The notes: generated from the sequence alone by a model not told the origin. Shown: positions 7,314-14,698, counted from the stretch's first letter. The stretch: DNA of 17,315 nt from Gemmatimonadota bacterium (GCA_015492755.1 WGEM01000106.1:1-17315); one strand, 5' to 3'. A program made the numbers and translations.

Positions 7314-8369
7314 TCAGGCCGCGCCCTGACGGCGTACCAGGGCAACCGCCTTGGCCGCCGCGGCACCCGCCATGCTCACCGAGTCCTCCAGGTCTTTGGG
7401 ACCGGCGGCGGCACCGGCAACGAAAACCCCGGGAACCTCGGTGCTGACCGCATCCATGGGTTCTCCGGGTACGTGAACGAAACCGTACTTGTCCTGGGGT
7501 ACGTTGAAGGTCCGGGAGACCTCCTTCGTCCCCTGGCTGGGCTCCATGCCCACGGCGAGGACGATGACGTCCATGAGCACCTCCATGGGACGACCCATGG
7601 TGGTGTCCTCCCCCTTCATGAGGAGCCGACCGTCCTTCTGGACGATCTCGGTCACGATGCCCCGGACGTAGTTCACGTTGTACTCCTCCTGGGCCGGCCA
7701 GTAGATCTGGTTCTCCCAGAAGCCGTACATGCGCATATCGATGTAGAAAATGTAGACCCGGGTGTCGGGGAGGAGCTTGCGCACCTCGATGGCCTGCTTC
7801 GACGAAATCCCGCAGCAGACCTTGGAGCAGTACTCATTGCCGAGGCGCCGGTCGCGGGAGCCCACGCACTGGATGAACGCAACGCTCCTGGGCACCTCTC
7901 CGTTGGACGGCCGCACGAACTTGTGCTGGCTCAACATCCGTTCGGCGTCCACCAGCGTGATCACGTCGGGGAACTCGTAGTACCCGTACATCTGGGTTTC
8001 ACGGCCCGGATCGAAGTGCTGGAAGCCGGTAGCGATGATGACGGCGCCAGCCTCCACCTCGGTGCGTTCCCCGGCGCCGTTTTCCAGCGTCACGCTGAAG
8101 GCACCGGCCTCACCGGAAGCGTCCACCACCCGGGAACCCAGGTGGATGGTCACTTCCGGGCGGTCCAGGACCCCGGCCCGCATCCGTTCCAGCGCCTCCT
8201 GGGCCGGCTCGAAGTTGGGGGTGAGGGCCGCATACCCCGCCTCGTCGGGGGTACCACCGAGATGTTCCCGCTTTTCCACCAGGATCACCCGTGCTCCCAG
8301 ATCCGCCGCGCTCTTGGCGGCCTCCAGGCCCGCCGGGCCTCCTCCGATCACCAGAACCGCGTCGCTCAC
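7314..8369 (-). CDS. shdrA: sHdrA, FAD/iron-sulfur HdrA-like subunit
   Basis: This 351-residue protein is a short HdrA. It has the FAD Rossmann motif GGGPAG (9-14), ATGF (113-116) and the closing GVFVAGA (314-320), with KDLEDSVSMAGAAAAK after it. An iron-sulfur site is suggested by C168 (QCVGSRD), C181, C185 and C186 (YCSKVCCG). It lacks the extra ferredoxin domains of methanogen HdrA, as expected for the sulfur-oxidising version. It should form the core of the cytoplasmic complex with sHdrC1 and sHdrB1 and pass electrons through FAD. The start is GTG with GGGAG about 9 bases upstream; it begins 19 bases after shdrB1. Confidence 0.92.
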   Translation of the reverse strand: MSDAVLVIGGGPAGLEAAKSAADLGARVILVEKREHLGGTPDEAGYAALTPNFEPAQEALERMRAGVLDRPEVTIHLGSRVVDASGEAGAFSVTLENGAGERTEVEAGAVIIATGFQHFDPGRETQMYGYYEFPDVITLVDAERMLSQHKFVRPSNGEVPRSVAFIQCVGSRDRRLGNEYCSKVCCGISSKQAIEVRKLLPDTRVYIFYIDMRMYGFWENQIYWPAQEEYNVNYVRGIVTEIVQKDGRLLMKGEDTTMGRPMEVLMDVIVLAVGMEPSQGTKEVSRTFNVPQDKYGFVHVPGEPMDAVSTEVPGVFVAGAAAGPKDLEDSVSMAGAAAAKAVALVRRQGAA

Positions 8370-8388
8370 GCTCGTTCTCCCTTGAGTG

Positions 8389-9603
8389 CTAAACGGTGGC
8401 GGAAGTGACGGGGGCGGGCGTGCCCACGTCGTCCCAGGTAAGGAATTCCTTCTCGCCCGACTCCAGCGCCTTCAGCTCCTCCTCGAACTCCCTCCAGGCT
8501 TCCTTCCAGTCGATCCCCATCTTTTCCAGCAGGGGGCGATAATCCGTATTGTGCCAGTGAAGCTGGCAGACCTTGTAGGGGTGGGCCCCCATGGCCAGCG
8601 CCGCGAACTGGGCCTCGGACATGACGGGTACTCCGACCTTGCGGTTGTGGGCCCGGGCCGAGAACTGGCTCTGATCCAGCGTGGTGACGCACCCGGTATC
8701 GTGGGTCAGCACCACATCGGGGTTCGCCTCCTCCACCATGACCTCGATCTTGCGCTGAGTGGCGAAGGAACGGGTGAAGTCACGCTGCACCAGGATGTGG
8801 CGGAAGCCGAAGCCACAGCAGTCGAACCAGGTGGAGTAGTCGGCTACCTCGGCGCCCAGCGCCTTGGCCACCGCCGTGACCACCGCGGTGCGCTGCCCCC
8901 CGTAGATGTCGGGGTCGTAGATGGCGTCTTCCACGATGAGCTTGTGGTAGTGGCATGCCGGGTGGACCGTCACCGTCACTTCGGAGAGGTCCAGCACCTG
9001 GCGCTTGGCGAACTCGTCCCGCATCGCATAGACCCACTCGGAGTAATGCACGATCTCCTCGGGCATGACGAAGGGCCGGCCCAGCTTGTCCAGGATCTTG
9101 CGCACCTTGGCCCGCAGCTCCCCGTGGTTCACCAGCTCCTCCCGCACGTCTTTGTAATGGCCGTACGAGGTGCCGCAGTGGATGAGGGGATAGTGCTCTT
9201 CCTGATAGGCGGCACCGAAATTGCGCAGCGCGACGGCGGCCTGGGCGGCCGAGTTGGACGTGGCCGACGCATAGTAGTTCCAGGCCGTGCAGGAGGTCTG
9301 GTCGGTGGGATCCACGTACTCGTGACCCAGTGCCCGCATGAGCCAGAAGATGGCGGTGGAGTAGCCCGGAATGTGGCCGCACTGGCCGCACGACTTGTGG
9401 TGCCACAGGCCCTGGTGGGGGATCTTCTTGATCCTGCCGTACTTGGTGGTCACCTCACTGTAGGGCTCGGGGACACGGTGAACGATCCATTCCCCCTTGG
9501 CCTCCAGCTCGAAGACCTTCTCGCGAATATCCTCGGTGGGGGGGGCCGCCGGCCGCTGGCGCTCGCGGCGCTCCTGGATGATGGGCAGTGGGATTCGTGA
9601 CAT
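8389..9603 (-). CDS. shdrB1: sHdrB1, CCG-domain heterodisulfide reductase-like subunit
   Basis: This 404-residue protein has two cysteine sets of the HdrB CCG type. The first is C72, C75 (SCGQCGHIPG), C105 and C143. The second is C217 (HPACHYHK), C262-C263 (DCCGFGFRH) and C305 (HDTGCVTTLD). These would bind non-cubane 4Fe-4S clusters at the active site, where HdrB acts on disulfides in methanogens. In sHdr it is thought to act on sulfur bound to LbpA. Length is somewhat above the roughly 300 residues of classical HdrB, owing to an N-terminal extension (about 1-65) and a C-terminal one. ATG start with AGAGGAG upstream; it lies 21 bases after shdrC1. Confidence 0.92.
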   Translation of the reverse strand: MSRIPLPIIQERRERQRPAAPPTEDIREKVFELEAKGEWIVHRVPEPYSEVTTKYGRIKKIPHQGLWHHKSCGQCGHIPGYSTAIFWLMRALGHEYVDPTDQTSCTAWNYYASATSNSAAQAAVALRNFGAAYQEEHYPLIHCGTSYGHYKDVREELVNHGELRAKVRKILDKLGRPFVMPEEIVHYSEWVYAMRDEFAKRQVLDLSEVTVTVHPACHYHKLIVEDAIYDPDIYGGQRTAVVTAVAKALGAEVADYSTWFDCCGFGFRHILVQRDFTRSFATQRKIEVMVEEANPDVVLTHDTGCVTTLDQSQFSARAHNRKVGVPVMSEAQFAALAMGAHPYKVCQLHWHNTDYRPLLEKMGIDWKEAWREFEEELKALESGEKEFLTWDDVGTPAPVTSATV

Positions 9604-9624
9604 CGTCGCTTACTCCTCTTGGGC

Positions 9625-10317
9625 CTACAGGTCGTCGAAGCCGGCTTCTTCCAGCACCTCTTCCATGACGTCTTCCAGGATCTCGGCAAGGCCCTCGTCG
9701 ACCTCTTCGATCATGTCCATGACGCCGGTGGCATACCAGATGTAGTACAGCTCGGTGATGGTCTTGTCGTCCACGTGCCACGCCGTATCGGTGGTGTGGA
9801 GCGTCTCGGGGGGCAGCGCGCGCCGCCAGAGATCCAGGTGGTCGCTGATCTCCTGCACGTGGGGCCCCCAATCGGGGAAGGCGTTGGGCTGGAGCATGTC
9901 CGGGGATACCTGCGTGCCCGTTCCCATGATCTTGTAGACCACGCGCCCATAACCCTCCAGGGCCTCTTGCGCCGAACCCAGGCCGTTGTTCACCGCCACC
10001 TCCCGCATCACGGTGATGAGCCCCCCGGGGTTGTTCCCGCGGGGGCATCGGGTGCAGGAGAAGCACTGGGAACAATTCCACACGTCGTCGTTGAGCTGCT
10101 CATAGATCAGCTCCACGTCCTTTCGTCCCAGCGCCTGGGTGATTTTCCGCGGCGAGAAGTCGTAGAAGCGGGCCGAGGGGCACGCCGCCACACAGATCCC
10201 GCATTCGTAGCACCCGTAGAGGAAGTCCTCGTACCTCGGATCGGCCTGTATCTCGTCGAAGAGACGCTGTTTCTCTTCGAGGGGAACGTCACTGTACTTC
10301 GGCAGAGCAAGCGTCAT
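9625..10317 (-). CDS. shdrC1: sHdrC1, ferredoxin-like subunit
   Basis: This 230-residue protein has two 4Fe-4S motifs near the N-terminus: C36-x2-C39-x2-C42-x3-C46-P, and C82-x2-C85-x2-C88-x2-C91-P. The second has one residue fewer before the last cysteine than usual. A helical C-terminal region (about 110-230) ends in an acidic tail. It should carry electrons between sHdrB1 and sHdrA. I chose the ATG at 10317 (MTLALPKYSD) rather than a GTG 18 codons upstream, because the upstream residues look non-coding. The ribosome-binding site there is weak (CGGAG about 13 bases away), so the longer form cannot be excluded. Confidence 0.88.
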   Translation of the reverse strand: MTLALPKYSDVPLEEKQRLFDEIQADPRYEDFLYGCYECGICVAACPSARFYDFSPRKITQALGRKDVELIYEQLNDDVWNCSQCFSCTRCPRGNNPGGLITVMREVAVNNGLGSAQEALEGYGRVVYKIMGTGTQVSPDMLQPNAFPDWGPHVQEISDHLDLWRRALPPETLHTTDTAWHVDDKTITELYYIWYATGVMDMIEEVDEGLAEILEDVMEEVLEEAGFDDL

Positions 10318-10379
10318 GACTGAATCGAATCTCCGCGTTGCAGGAGACACCCTCCCCGGGGAAGGCGTCACGGCGGCGG

Positions 10380-10400
10380 GATGCCCCCTGCGAGGGCATC
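10380..10400 (-). repeat. Hairpin in the dsrE-shdrC1 gap
   Basis: GATGCCC (10380-10386) and GGGCATC (10394-10400) pair perfectly around a 7-base loop. A 10-base palindrome TCCCCGGGGA follows at 10353-10362. The gap of 132 bases is the longest inside the operon. The hairpin may be an RNA-processing or attenuation site that sets different levels for the sulfur carriers and the Hdr proteins; no T-run is present. Confidence 0.35.
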
Positions 10401-10449
10401 TCGGGCCTACTCCGGTCTCTTCAGGACGATCTATCCAACCAGGACGCCT

Positions 10450-10821
10450 TCAGAAGCAGATGACCTGCTCCGCGTCCATCGCCATATCATTGAACGCCGC
10501 GCCACCGATCATCTCGACCTCGTCGATGAGGTCCTCCTGCCGGAGGCCGTGAAGATCCAGGCTGGGCTGGCATATGTAGAACTTCACCCCCAGGTCCAGG
10601 GCCTGGCGGATGAAGGTGATGAGGGGAGCGCCTTTCCCGTCGTGCTTGGGCACGATGAGCTCTTCGGCCACCCCCTTCTTGAGGAGCGTGGGGCCGTTGA
10701 TGGTGAAGTAGATCCCTACCTCCACCTCCATGGCGGCCGCCGTCGAGGCGAGATAGATGGGCGTCGCCGAGCGGCGGGGCTCATCCACGCCGTTGGTCTG
10801 TACGTAAAGGAGTTCGCTCAC
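10450..10821 (-). CDS. dsrE: DsrE-family sulfurtransferase
   Basis: This 123-residue protein has the DsrE/DsrF-like fold signs: a first strand with YVQTNGVDEP, the AMEVEVGIYFTINGPTLLKKG stretch (30-50), and Cys84 in FYICQPSLDLHGL, where DsrE-type sulfur carriers keep their active cysteine. A second cysteine, C122, lies just before the C-terminus. DsrE3-type proteins pair with TusA in sHdr clusters and pass sulfane sulfur toward the oxidising complex. The start is GTG, with TAGAGG that also contains the tusA stop codon, so it is probably coupled to tusA. Which DsrE subfamily it belongs to needs a tree. Confidence 0.88.
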   Translation of the reverse strand: MSELLYVQTNGVDEPRRSATPIYLASTAAAMEVEVGIYFTINGPTLLKKGVAEELIVPKHDGKGAPLITFIRQALDLGVKFYICQPSLDLHGLRQEDLIDEVEMIGGAAFNDMAMDAEQVICF

Positions 10822-10830
10822 GGGTGGCCT

Positions 10831-11070
10831 CTACTTCTTTCGCTGGATCCAGAAACGGAAGACCTCTCCCTCCCGGTCCTGGTTGACGATCTCGTTACCC
10901 GTGCGCTTGCTCCACGCCGCCATGTCGGGCTCAGACCCCGGGTCCGTCGCGAGGAGGAGGAGCGTCTGCCCCACATCGATTTCCTTGATCGCCTTGGAAA
11001 CCTTCACGACGGGAAGGGGGCACAGCATGCCCTTGCAGTCTAGCGTAAGGTCCGCGTTGGGTTCGCTCAT
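10831..11070 (-). CDS. tusA: TusA-family sulfur carrier protein
   Basis: This 79-residue protein is a full TusA/SirA domain. The active cysteine is Cys17 in the CPLP motif, after LDCKGML, with another cysteine at position 12. TusA accepts persulfide sulfur and hands it on to partners such as DsrE. Its place next to dsrE at the head of the sHdr genes points to a role in sulfur oxidation rather than tRNA thiolation. I chose the ATG at 11070 with GGAG 7 bases upstream; a longer reading of the frame adds residues that do not fit the family. It is the first gene of the long minus-strand operon, 214 bases after the arsR-type gene. Confidence 0.94.
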   Translation of the reverse strand: MSEPNADLTLDCKGMLCPLPVVKVSKAIKEIDVGQTLLLLATDPGSEPDMAAWSKRTGNEIVNQDREGEVFRFWIQRKK

Positions 11071-11200
11071 GGATCGCTCCGTGTTGGACGGTGAACACCA
11101 CGCATCAAGGCGTGGACAACCCTCGGTTCCGGCCTCCCGGCGTATCGAGCCCTGCCCGCCGGCGGTCGCACCGCTCTTCACATGACCCTATCGCGATTGT

Positions 11201-11214
11201 CGCATGTGTATGCG
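11201..11214. promoter_or_regulatory. Candidate regulator-binding palindrome upstream of tusA
   Basis: The 14 bases CGCATGTGTATGCG form an inverted repeat with perfect 5-base arms (CGCAT/ATGCG) around GTGT, about 130 bases before the tusA start. Its core CATGTGTATG matches 8 of 10 bases of CATCTATATG at the arsR promoter (11671-11680). A neighbouring perfect palindrome ATCGCGAT lies at 11190-11197. I could not find a convincing -35/-10 pair for tusA here. An operator for the ArsR-type repressor is an inference from position and similarity. Confidence 0.4.
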
Positions 11215-11237
11215 CCAAGGAAGTGCCTCCCGTCAGA

Positions 11238-11263
11238 CCGGCCCGAAGCGCCGGCGCGGCCGG
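11238..11263 (-). terminator. GC-rich hairpin downstream of arsR (possible weak terminator)
   Basis: CCGGCC at 11238-11243 pairs with GGCCGG at 11258-11263, and the loop holds a self-complementary GCGCCGGCGC. It begins about 20 bases past the arsR stop codon. There is no T-run, so it may only slow transcription between the regulator and tusA. Confidence 0.28.
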
Positions 11264-11284
11264 ACCACACCGACTCGGGACCAT

Positions 11285-11635
11285 CTAGTACTCCAACTCC
11301 TGGTCGGCGCACTCGCGAATGCAGGCGAGGATGTGCGCCACCTTGGGTTCGGTGATTCGATAGAAGACGTGGATGCCGTCTCGTCGCGAGTCCACCACCC
11401 GGCGGCCACGCAGGATCCCGAGCTGTTGCGAAACCGCGGCCTGGCTCACGCCGGCGTATTCCTGCAGCTCGCTCACCGTACGCTCGCCGCCCTCCAGGGC
11501 CTCGAGGAGGCGCAGACGGAGAGGGTGGCCGAGACACTTGATGACGTCGGCGGAGCGAGCGAGGTAGTCGGTGGGGATGCGGGGCAGACTGGTTTTCACG
11601 AGATCGCTCGTCCTGTCCTCTCGGGTGCATCGCAA
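11285..11635 (-). CDS. ArsR-family regulator (SoxR/sHdrR-like)
   Basis: This protein of up to 116 residues has an ArsR winged helix: CLGHPLRLRLLEAL (34-47), the recognition part TVSELQEYAGVSQAAVSQQLGILRGRRVV (53-81) and the wing DGIHVFYRI (86-94). Cysteines C34, C105 and C109 could sense sulfane sulfur; known sHdrR and SoxR repressors of sulfur oxidisers use a cysteine pair, but I cannot confirm that these are the matching residues. It lies directly upstream of tusA in the same direction, fitting local control of the sHdr operon. The start is uncertain: TTG at 11635 (used here) or GTG at 11599 with AGGACGAG upstream, giving 104 residues. The promoter in front carries an operator-like repeat. 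Confidence 0.88.
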   Translation of the reverse strand: MRCTREDRTSDLVKTSLPRIPTDYLARSADVIKCLGHPLRLRLLEALEGGERTVSELQEYAGVSQAAVSQQLGILRGRRVVDSRRDGIHVFYRITEPKVAHILACIRECADQELEY

Positions 11636-11670
11636 CTCCGCGACCCGGATCGATCCCGGGTCCGACAGCG

Positions 11671-11701
11671 CATCTATATGAGATTATGTCGATAAATGCA
11701 A
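11671..11701 (-). promoter_or_regulatory. Promoter of the arsR gene with overlapping inverted repeat
   Basis: On the minus strand TTGCAT (11701-11696) is followed after 17 bases by TATAGA (11678-11673), a good sigma-70-like pair in an AT-rich island of otherwise GC-rich DNA. CATCTAT (11671-11677) and ATAAATG (11692-11698) form an inverted repeat (6 of 7 bases) with a 14-base spacer that covers both promoter elements. The inner CATCTATATG also resembles the site at 11203-11212. This layout fits repression by the encoded ArsR-type protein. Confidence 0.5.
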
Positions 11702-12052
11702 ATCGTCCCTCCTCCGCGGACGCGAAAACCCACACACCGGTCTCCCGAAACCCGGGACGTCGCGGGGAACCTCCCCCGACAGCCGGGACGTCTCATGCCT
11801 CACCCTGGTCCGGTGCCATGCGTCCCTGAAGGGGTGCTGCGGCTTGCGCGAGGGCGTGGTCGTGACGTGGTGCCGACCCTGTCTCGCGCCAGCGCCTCCA
11901 ACTCGCTCGGGCGCCCCCGCCGTGGAGGTGCTGGAGCGCGCGCGCATTCTGTCGGCAGAGGTAGGAACCGGACGCTACCGAGGTGCGGGAGCTCGTCGCG
12001 ATCCTTGATGATTCGAGCGCCGAGCCGTACTCATGCCAGCCGGCCATGGACG
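11702..12052. other. Intergenic stretch with possible decayed coding sequence
   Basis: No intact gene is seen here. The part from about 11702 to 11920 shows nothing I can name. From about 11922 two short plus-strand segments have coding-like codon use in different frames: one around 11922-11981 (VEVLERARILSAEVGTGRYR) and one around 11980-12057 (EVRELVAILDDSSAEPYS and on). They run into the small reading frame at 12053. This may be the remains of one gene broken by frameshifts. No promoter for the following plus-strand pair is obvious. Confidence 0.3.
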
Positions 12053-12220
12053 ATGGAAACGTTCGGGCTCGAACAGGAGGATCGCCTGGCGCAGGTGAGG
12101 GAGAGCCTCACCGCCATGGACTTCCGGGAGAAGGCGGAAGGCGCGCAGGTCGTCCTCATCCCACCCGAGACAGAAAAGCTGAACCGACATGAATACCCCA
12201 GTCGCCGCGCACCCCCATGA
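12053..12220 (+). CDS. Small 55-residue reading frame, gene or remnant
   Basis: An ATG opens a 55-residue frame with strongly GC-rich third codon positions over its first two thirds. The protein is helical and charged (LEQEDRLAQVRESLTAMDF, then AQVVLIPPETEKLNR). I recognise no family and no ribosome-binding site is clear. Its end overlaps the start of the secreted-protein gene by 32 bases in another frame. It may be the 3' end of a decayed gene rather than a working one. Confidence 0.28.
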   Translation: METFGLEQEDRLAQVRESLTAMDFREKAEGAQVVLIPPETEKLNRHEYPSRRAPP

Positions 12221-13373
12221 GATGGACATTCCCCTCCCCCGGAGGCCGGGCGCGGCGCCCGGGATCTTTCTGATGGTGCTGGTGCAGCTTTCCGCCGCCC
12301 CCCCGCCGGTGGGAGCCCAGGAAGCGTTCGCGGGATGGAGGTTCATGGACGACGCGTTCGCGGACCTCTGGTTCCATGGGCTGTCGATGGTGGGGTATTT
12401 CGGGTTCGGGCCCATGCCGCTCTACGATCCGGGGTATGCCAACCGGATGCGGCGGGAACGCGCCGCGGCCGGTGCCGGACCCACCACCCTGGAACAGGGG
12501 GCTCCCCGCTTCCTCACCGCCTTCCATAGAGACGAGGCCTTCGAGGTCTTCCACTTCGTGCCCCTGTACTTCCGGGGCGCCGGCCGAAGCGAAGCACTGG
12601 AGGCGTTGAGGGCCGTGGCGCGTGCCGGGAACGGGGTCCCGCCTCTGCGAGGACGGGGCCGGGTCGGCGCCACAGCGGTCGCCGCCGTCCTCACGCGTCC
12701 GGACCAGCGCCGTGTACTGGGTGAGTTCCTCGCCGCGCTGGAACACGAGTGGCGTGCCGTTGTCCAGCCTCGTAGAATGCGGGATGCGCAGCGCCGCGAA
12801 CACCTGATCCGTGCGCTGCAGAGCCGATGGGATGAGGCCTATGCGCGACCTCTTGAGCCGTACCTCTCCCGCGAGAGCCTGACCGCGGGTACCGTGATCG
12901 TCGTGCCCGGCCTGGGCCGCGAAGGGCGTTTCCTTCAGGGAGATCCCCAGCGGTCGGGCTGGAGTGTGGTCGCGGCAGGCATCCACGGAGAGGGTGAGGA
13001 GGCCGTGGAGGGCACGCTGAGTTCAGTGGTGCGGGAGCTGTGCTTCCCGGTGGTGCGGCGGGCCATGGCCGCATTTGAGCCCCGCCTCCCCGACCGAGCC
13101 ACCGCCGCCCGGGTCAGCGATCTGGCCGCCACGCGTTGTGGAGAACTGCTGATTGAAGACGCTGCCCCTGAGCTGGCGGCAGCTTATCGGGACCGGTTCG
13201 GGATCCCCCCCGGGGGTTCCACCGGAACGTTCCTGTCGACGTCGCGCCTGTCGGCGGCCGTCGCCGCGCTGGAACGCCCGCTGGATTCGGCGATCCAGCG
13301 CGAACTCAACCGAAGTCCCGACGGCAGGAGGGACTCCCCCCTGCGCTTCGGGAGACAAGGGAGGAAAGAATGA
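12189..13373 (+). CDS. Secreted protein of unknown function, possible inactive zincin
   Basis: This 394-residue protein begins with a signal-like stretch: a positive region, a hydrophobic run GIFLMVLVQLSA (25-36) and a likely cut after VGA (about 43). I do not recognise the family. Blocks that look conserved are WFHGLSMVGYFGFGPMPLYD (61-80), FHFVPLYF (121-128) and TLSSVVRELCFPVV (276-289). The last resembles the HExxH helix of metallopeptidases with both histidines lost (R282-E-L-C-F286); this is inference. The stop overlaps the start of the FadL-type gene by four bases (ATGA), so the two are coupled and perhaps act together in the envelope. The start could also be ATG codon 12, and neither has a clear ribosome-binding site. 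Confidence 0.75.
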   Translation: MNTPVAAHPHEMDIPLPRRPGAAPGIFLMVLVQLSAAPPPVGAQEAFAGWRFMDDAFADLWFHGLSMVGYFGFGPMPLYDPGYANRMRRERAAAGAGPTTLEQGAPRFLTAFHRDEAFEVFHFVPLYFRGAGRSEALEALRAVARAGNGVPPLRGRGRVGATAVAAVLTRPDQRRVLGEFLAALEHEWRAVVQPRRMRDAQRREHLIRALQSRWDEAYARPLEPYLSRESLTAGTVIVVPGLGREGRFLQGDPQRSGWSVVAAGIHGEGEEAVEGTLSSVVRELCFPVVRRAMAAFEPRLPDRATAARVSDLAATRCGELLIEDAAPELAAAYRDRFGIPPGGSTGTFLSTSRLSAAVAALERPLDSAIQRELNRSPDGRRDSPLRFGRQGRKE

Positions 13374-14698
13374 AGCTCCGGATGAGAATCCAGGCCATGC
13401 TGACCGTGACCGCGCTTCTGTTCGTGGCGCCTCCGCTACAGGCCACGGACGGTCACTTCCTGCACGGAGTGGGCGCGATCAACTCCTCCATGGGTGGTGC
13501 AGGCGTCGCCACGACCGGAGACATCCTCGGAAGCTTTTACCTCAACCCGGCGGGTCTTCACGACGGCAACGGAACCCGGGTGGCGTTGAGCATGGAGCTC
13601 TTCAAAGCCGACCGCACCATCTCCAGCAACGTTCCCGGTTTCGGAGCCGGCTCCACGCGTAGCAAGAGTGAGTTCGTCCCCATTCCCGCATTCGCGTGGG
13701 CTACGGCCGTCAACGATCGGGTGACGGTGGGTCTGGGAGGGGTGGGAATCGGCGGCTTCGGTGTGGACTACCCCCAGGACAACACCAACCCCATCCTGGC
13801 CCCCCGTCCCATGGGATTCGGCCAGATCTACTCCAACTTCGCACTCTTGAAGGTCTCCCCGGCGCTGGCCTTCGCCGTCAACGACAAGCTCCAGTTGGGC
13901 TTCGCGCTCAACGTGGACTGGGCCACGCTGGCCGTGGATCCCATGCCGGTGGCGCCACCCGCAGCGGACCCGGGCCCTGACGGGCAGCCCTTCACCCAGG
14001 ACGACCGCGCTTTCTACTCCGGTGCAACGGCCGCCGACGGCGCCTTCGGCGTGGGATTCCAGGCGGGCCTCATCTATAAGGTCACCGGCAACCTCAACCT
14101 GGGGCTCTCCTATACCAGCAAGCAGGTCTTCCAGGACTTCGAGTACAACTCCGTATACGAGAATCCCAACCTGCCCAACTTCGGTCAGGCGCGGACCTTT
14201 ACCTTCGCCATGGACGTCCCGGCGGTATACATCGGCGGTTTCTCCTACCACAACGAGAAGGTCATGATCAACGGAGAGGCACGCTACATCACCTACTCTA
14301 AGACTGCCGGGTTCGACAAACAGGGCTTCGACGAGACGGGCGCCGTCCAGGGCTTCGGCTGGGACGACATCTGGGTGCTGGCAGGCGGAGTCCAGCTCTC
14401 CCCCTCGGACAAGATCGCCCTTCGCGGAGGCTGGAACTGGTCCCAGAATCCCATCTCCGAAGAGGTGGCGTTCTTCAACGCCCCGGCTCCCGCCATCGTT
14501 CAGAACCACCTCACCCTGGGTCTGGGCTTCACGCCCTTCGAGCGGGTGGGCGTGAACCTGGCGTACTACCATGTCTTCGAGAACTCGCTCACGGGCCCCA
14601 TGTACGGACCGACCGGGCCCATTCCCGGGTCCTCGGTGACGCACAAGATGTTCGAGGACTCCATGATCCTCACCTTCACCTTCACGCCGGAGAAATAG
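13370..14698 (+). CDS. OmpP1/FadL/TodX-family outer-membrane channel
   Basis: This 442-residue protein has a signal peptide (about 1-25, cut after LQA) and the N-terminal pattern of FadL-type barrels: HFLHGVGAINSSMGGAGVA followed by FYLNPAGL (about 56-63). The rest is alternating hydrophobic strands typical of a beta-barrel, ending with a strand (MILTFTFTPEK) at the C-terminus. The family moves hydrophobic compounds across the outer membrane. FadL-type proteins have been suggested for uptake of elemental sulfur or polysulfide in some sulfur oxidisers; nearness to the sHdr operon makes that worth testing but does not show it. GGGAGG lies 5 bases before the ATG. A strong hairpin follows the stop. 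Confidence 0.9.
   Translation: MKLRMRIQAMLTVTALLFVAPPLQATDGHFLHGVGAINSSMGGAGVATTGDILGSFYLNPAGLHDGNGTRVALSMELFKADRTISSNVPGFGAGSTRSKSEFVPIPAFAWATAVNDRVTVGLGGVGIGGFGVDYPQDNTNPILAPRPMGFGQIYSNFALLKVSPALAFAVNDKLQLGFALNVDWATLAVDPMPVAPPAADPGPDGQPFTQDDRAFYSGATAADGAFGVGFQAGLIYKVTGNLNLGLSYTSKQVFQDFEYNSVYENPNLPNFGQARTFTFAMDVPAVYIGGFSYHNEKVMINGEARYITYSKTAGFDKQGFDETGAVQGFGWDDIWVLAGGVQLSPSDKIALRGGWNWSQNPISEEVAFFNAPAPAIVQNHLTLGLGFTPFERVGVNLAYYHVFENSLTGPMYGPTGPIPGSSVTHKMFEDSMILTFTFTPEK

Noticed and set aside
5122..7329. Long open plus-strand frame of 735 codons opposite etfB, the HdrD-like gene and shdrH
   Set aside because: It crosses three real genes on the other strand and has shadow-type composition; no family signs are visible.
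12156..12986. Minus-strand frame of 276 codons opposite the secreted-protein gene
   Set aside because: The plus-strand gene has a signal peptide, a coupled neighbour and coherent protein; the minus frame has shadow composition.
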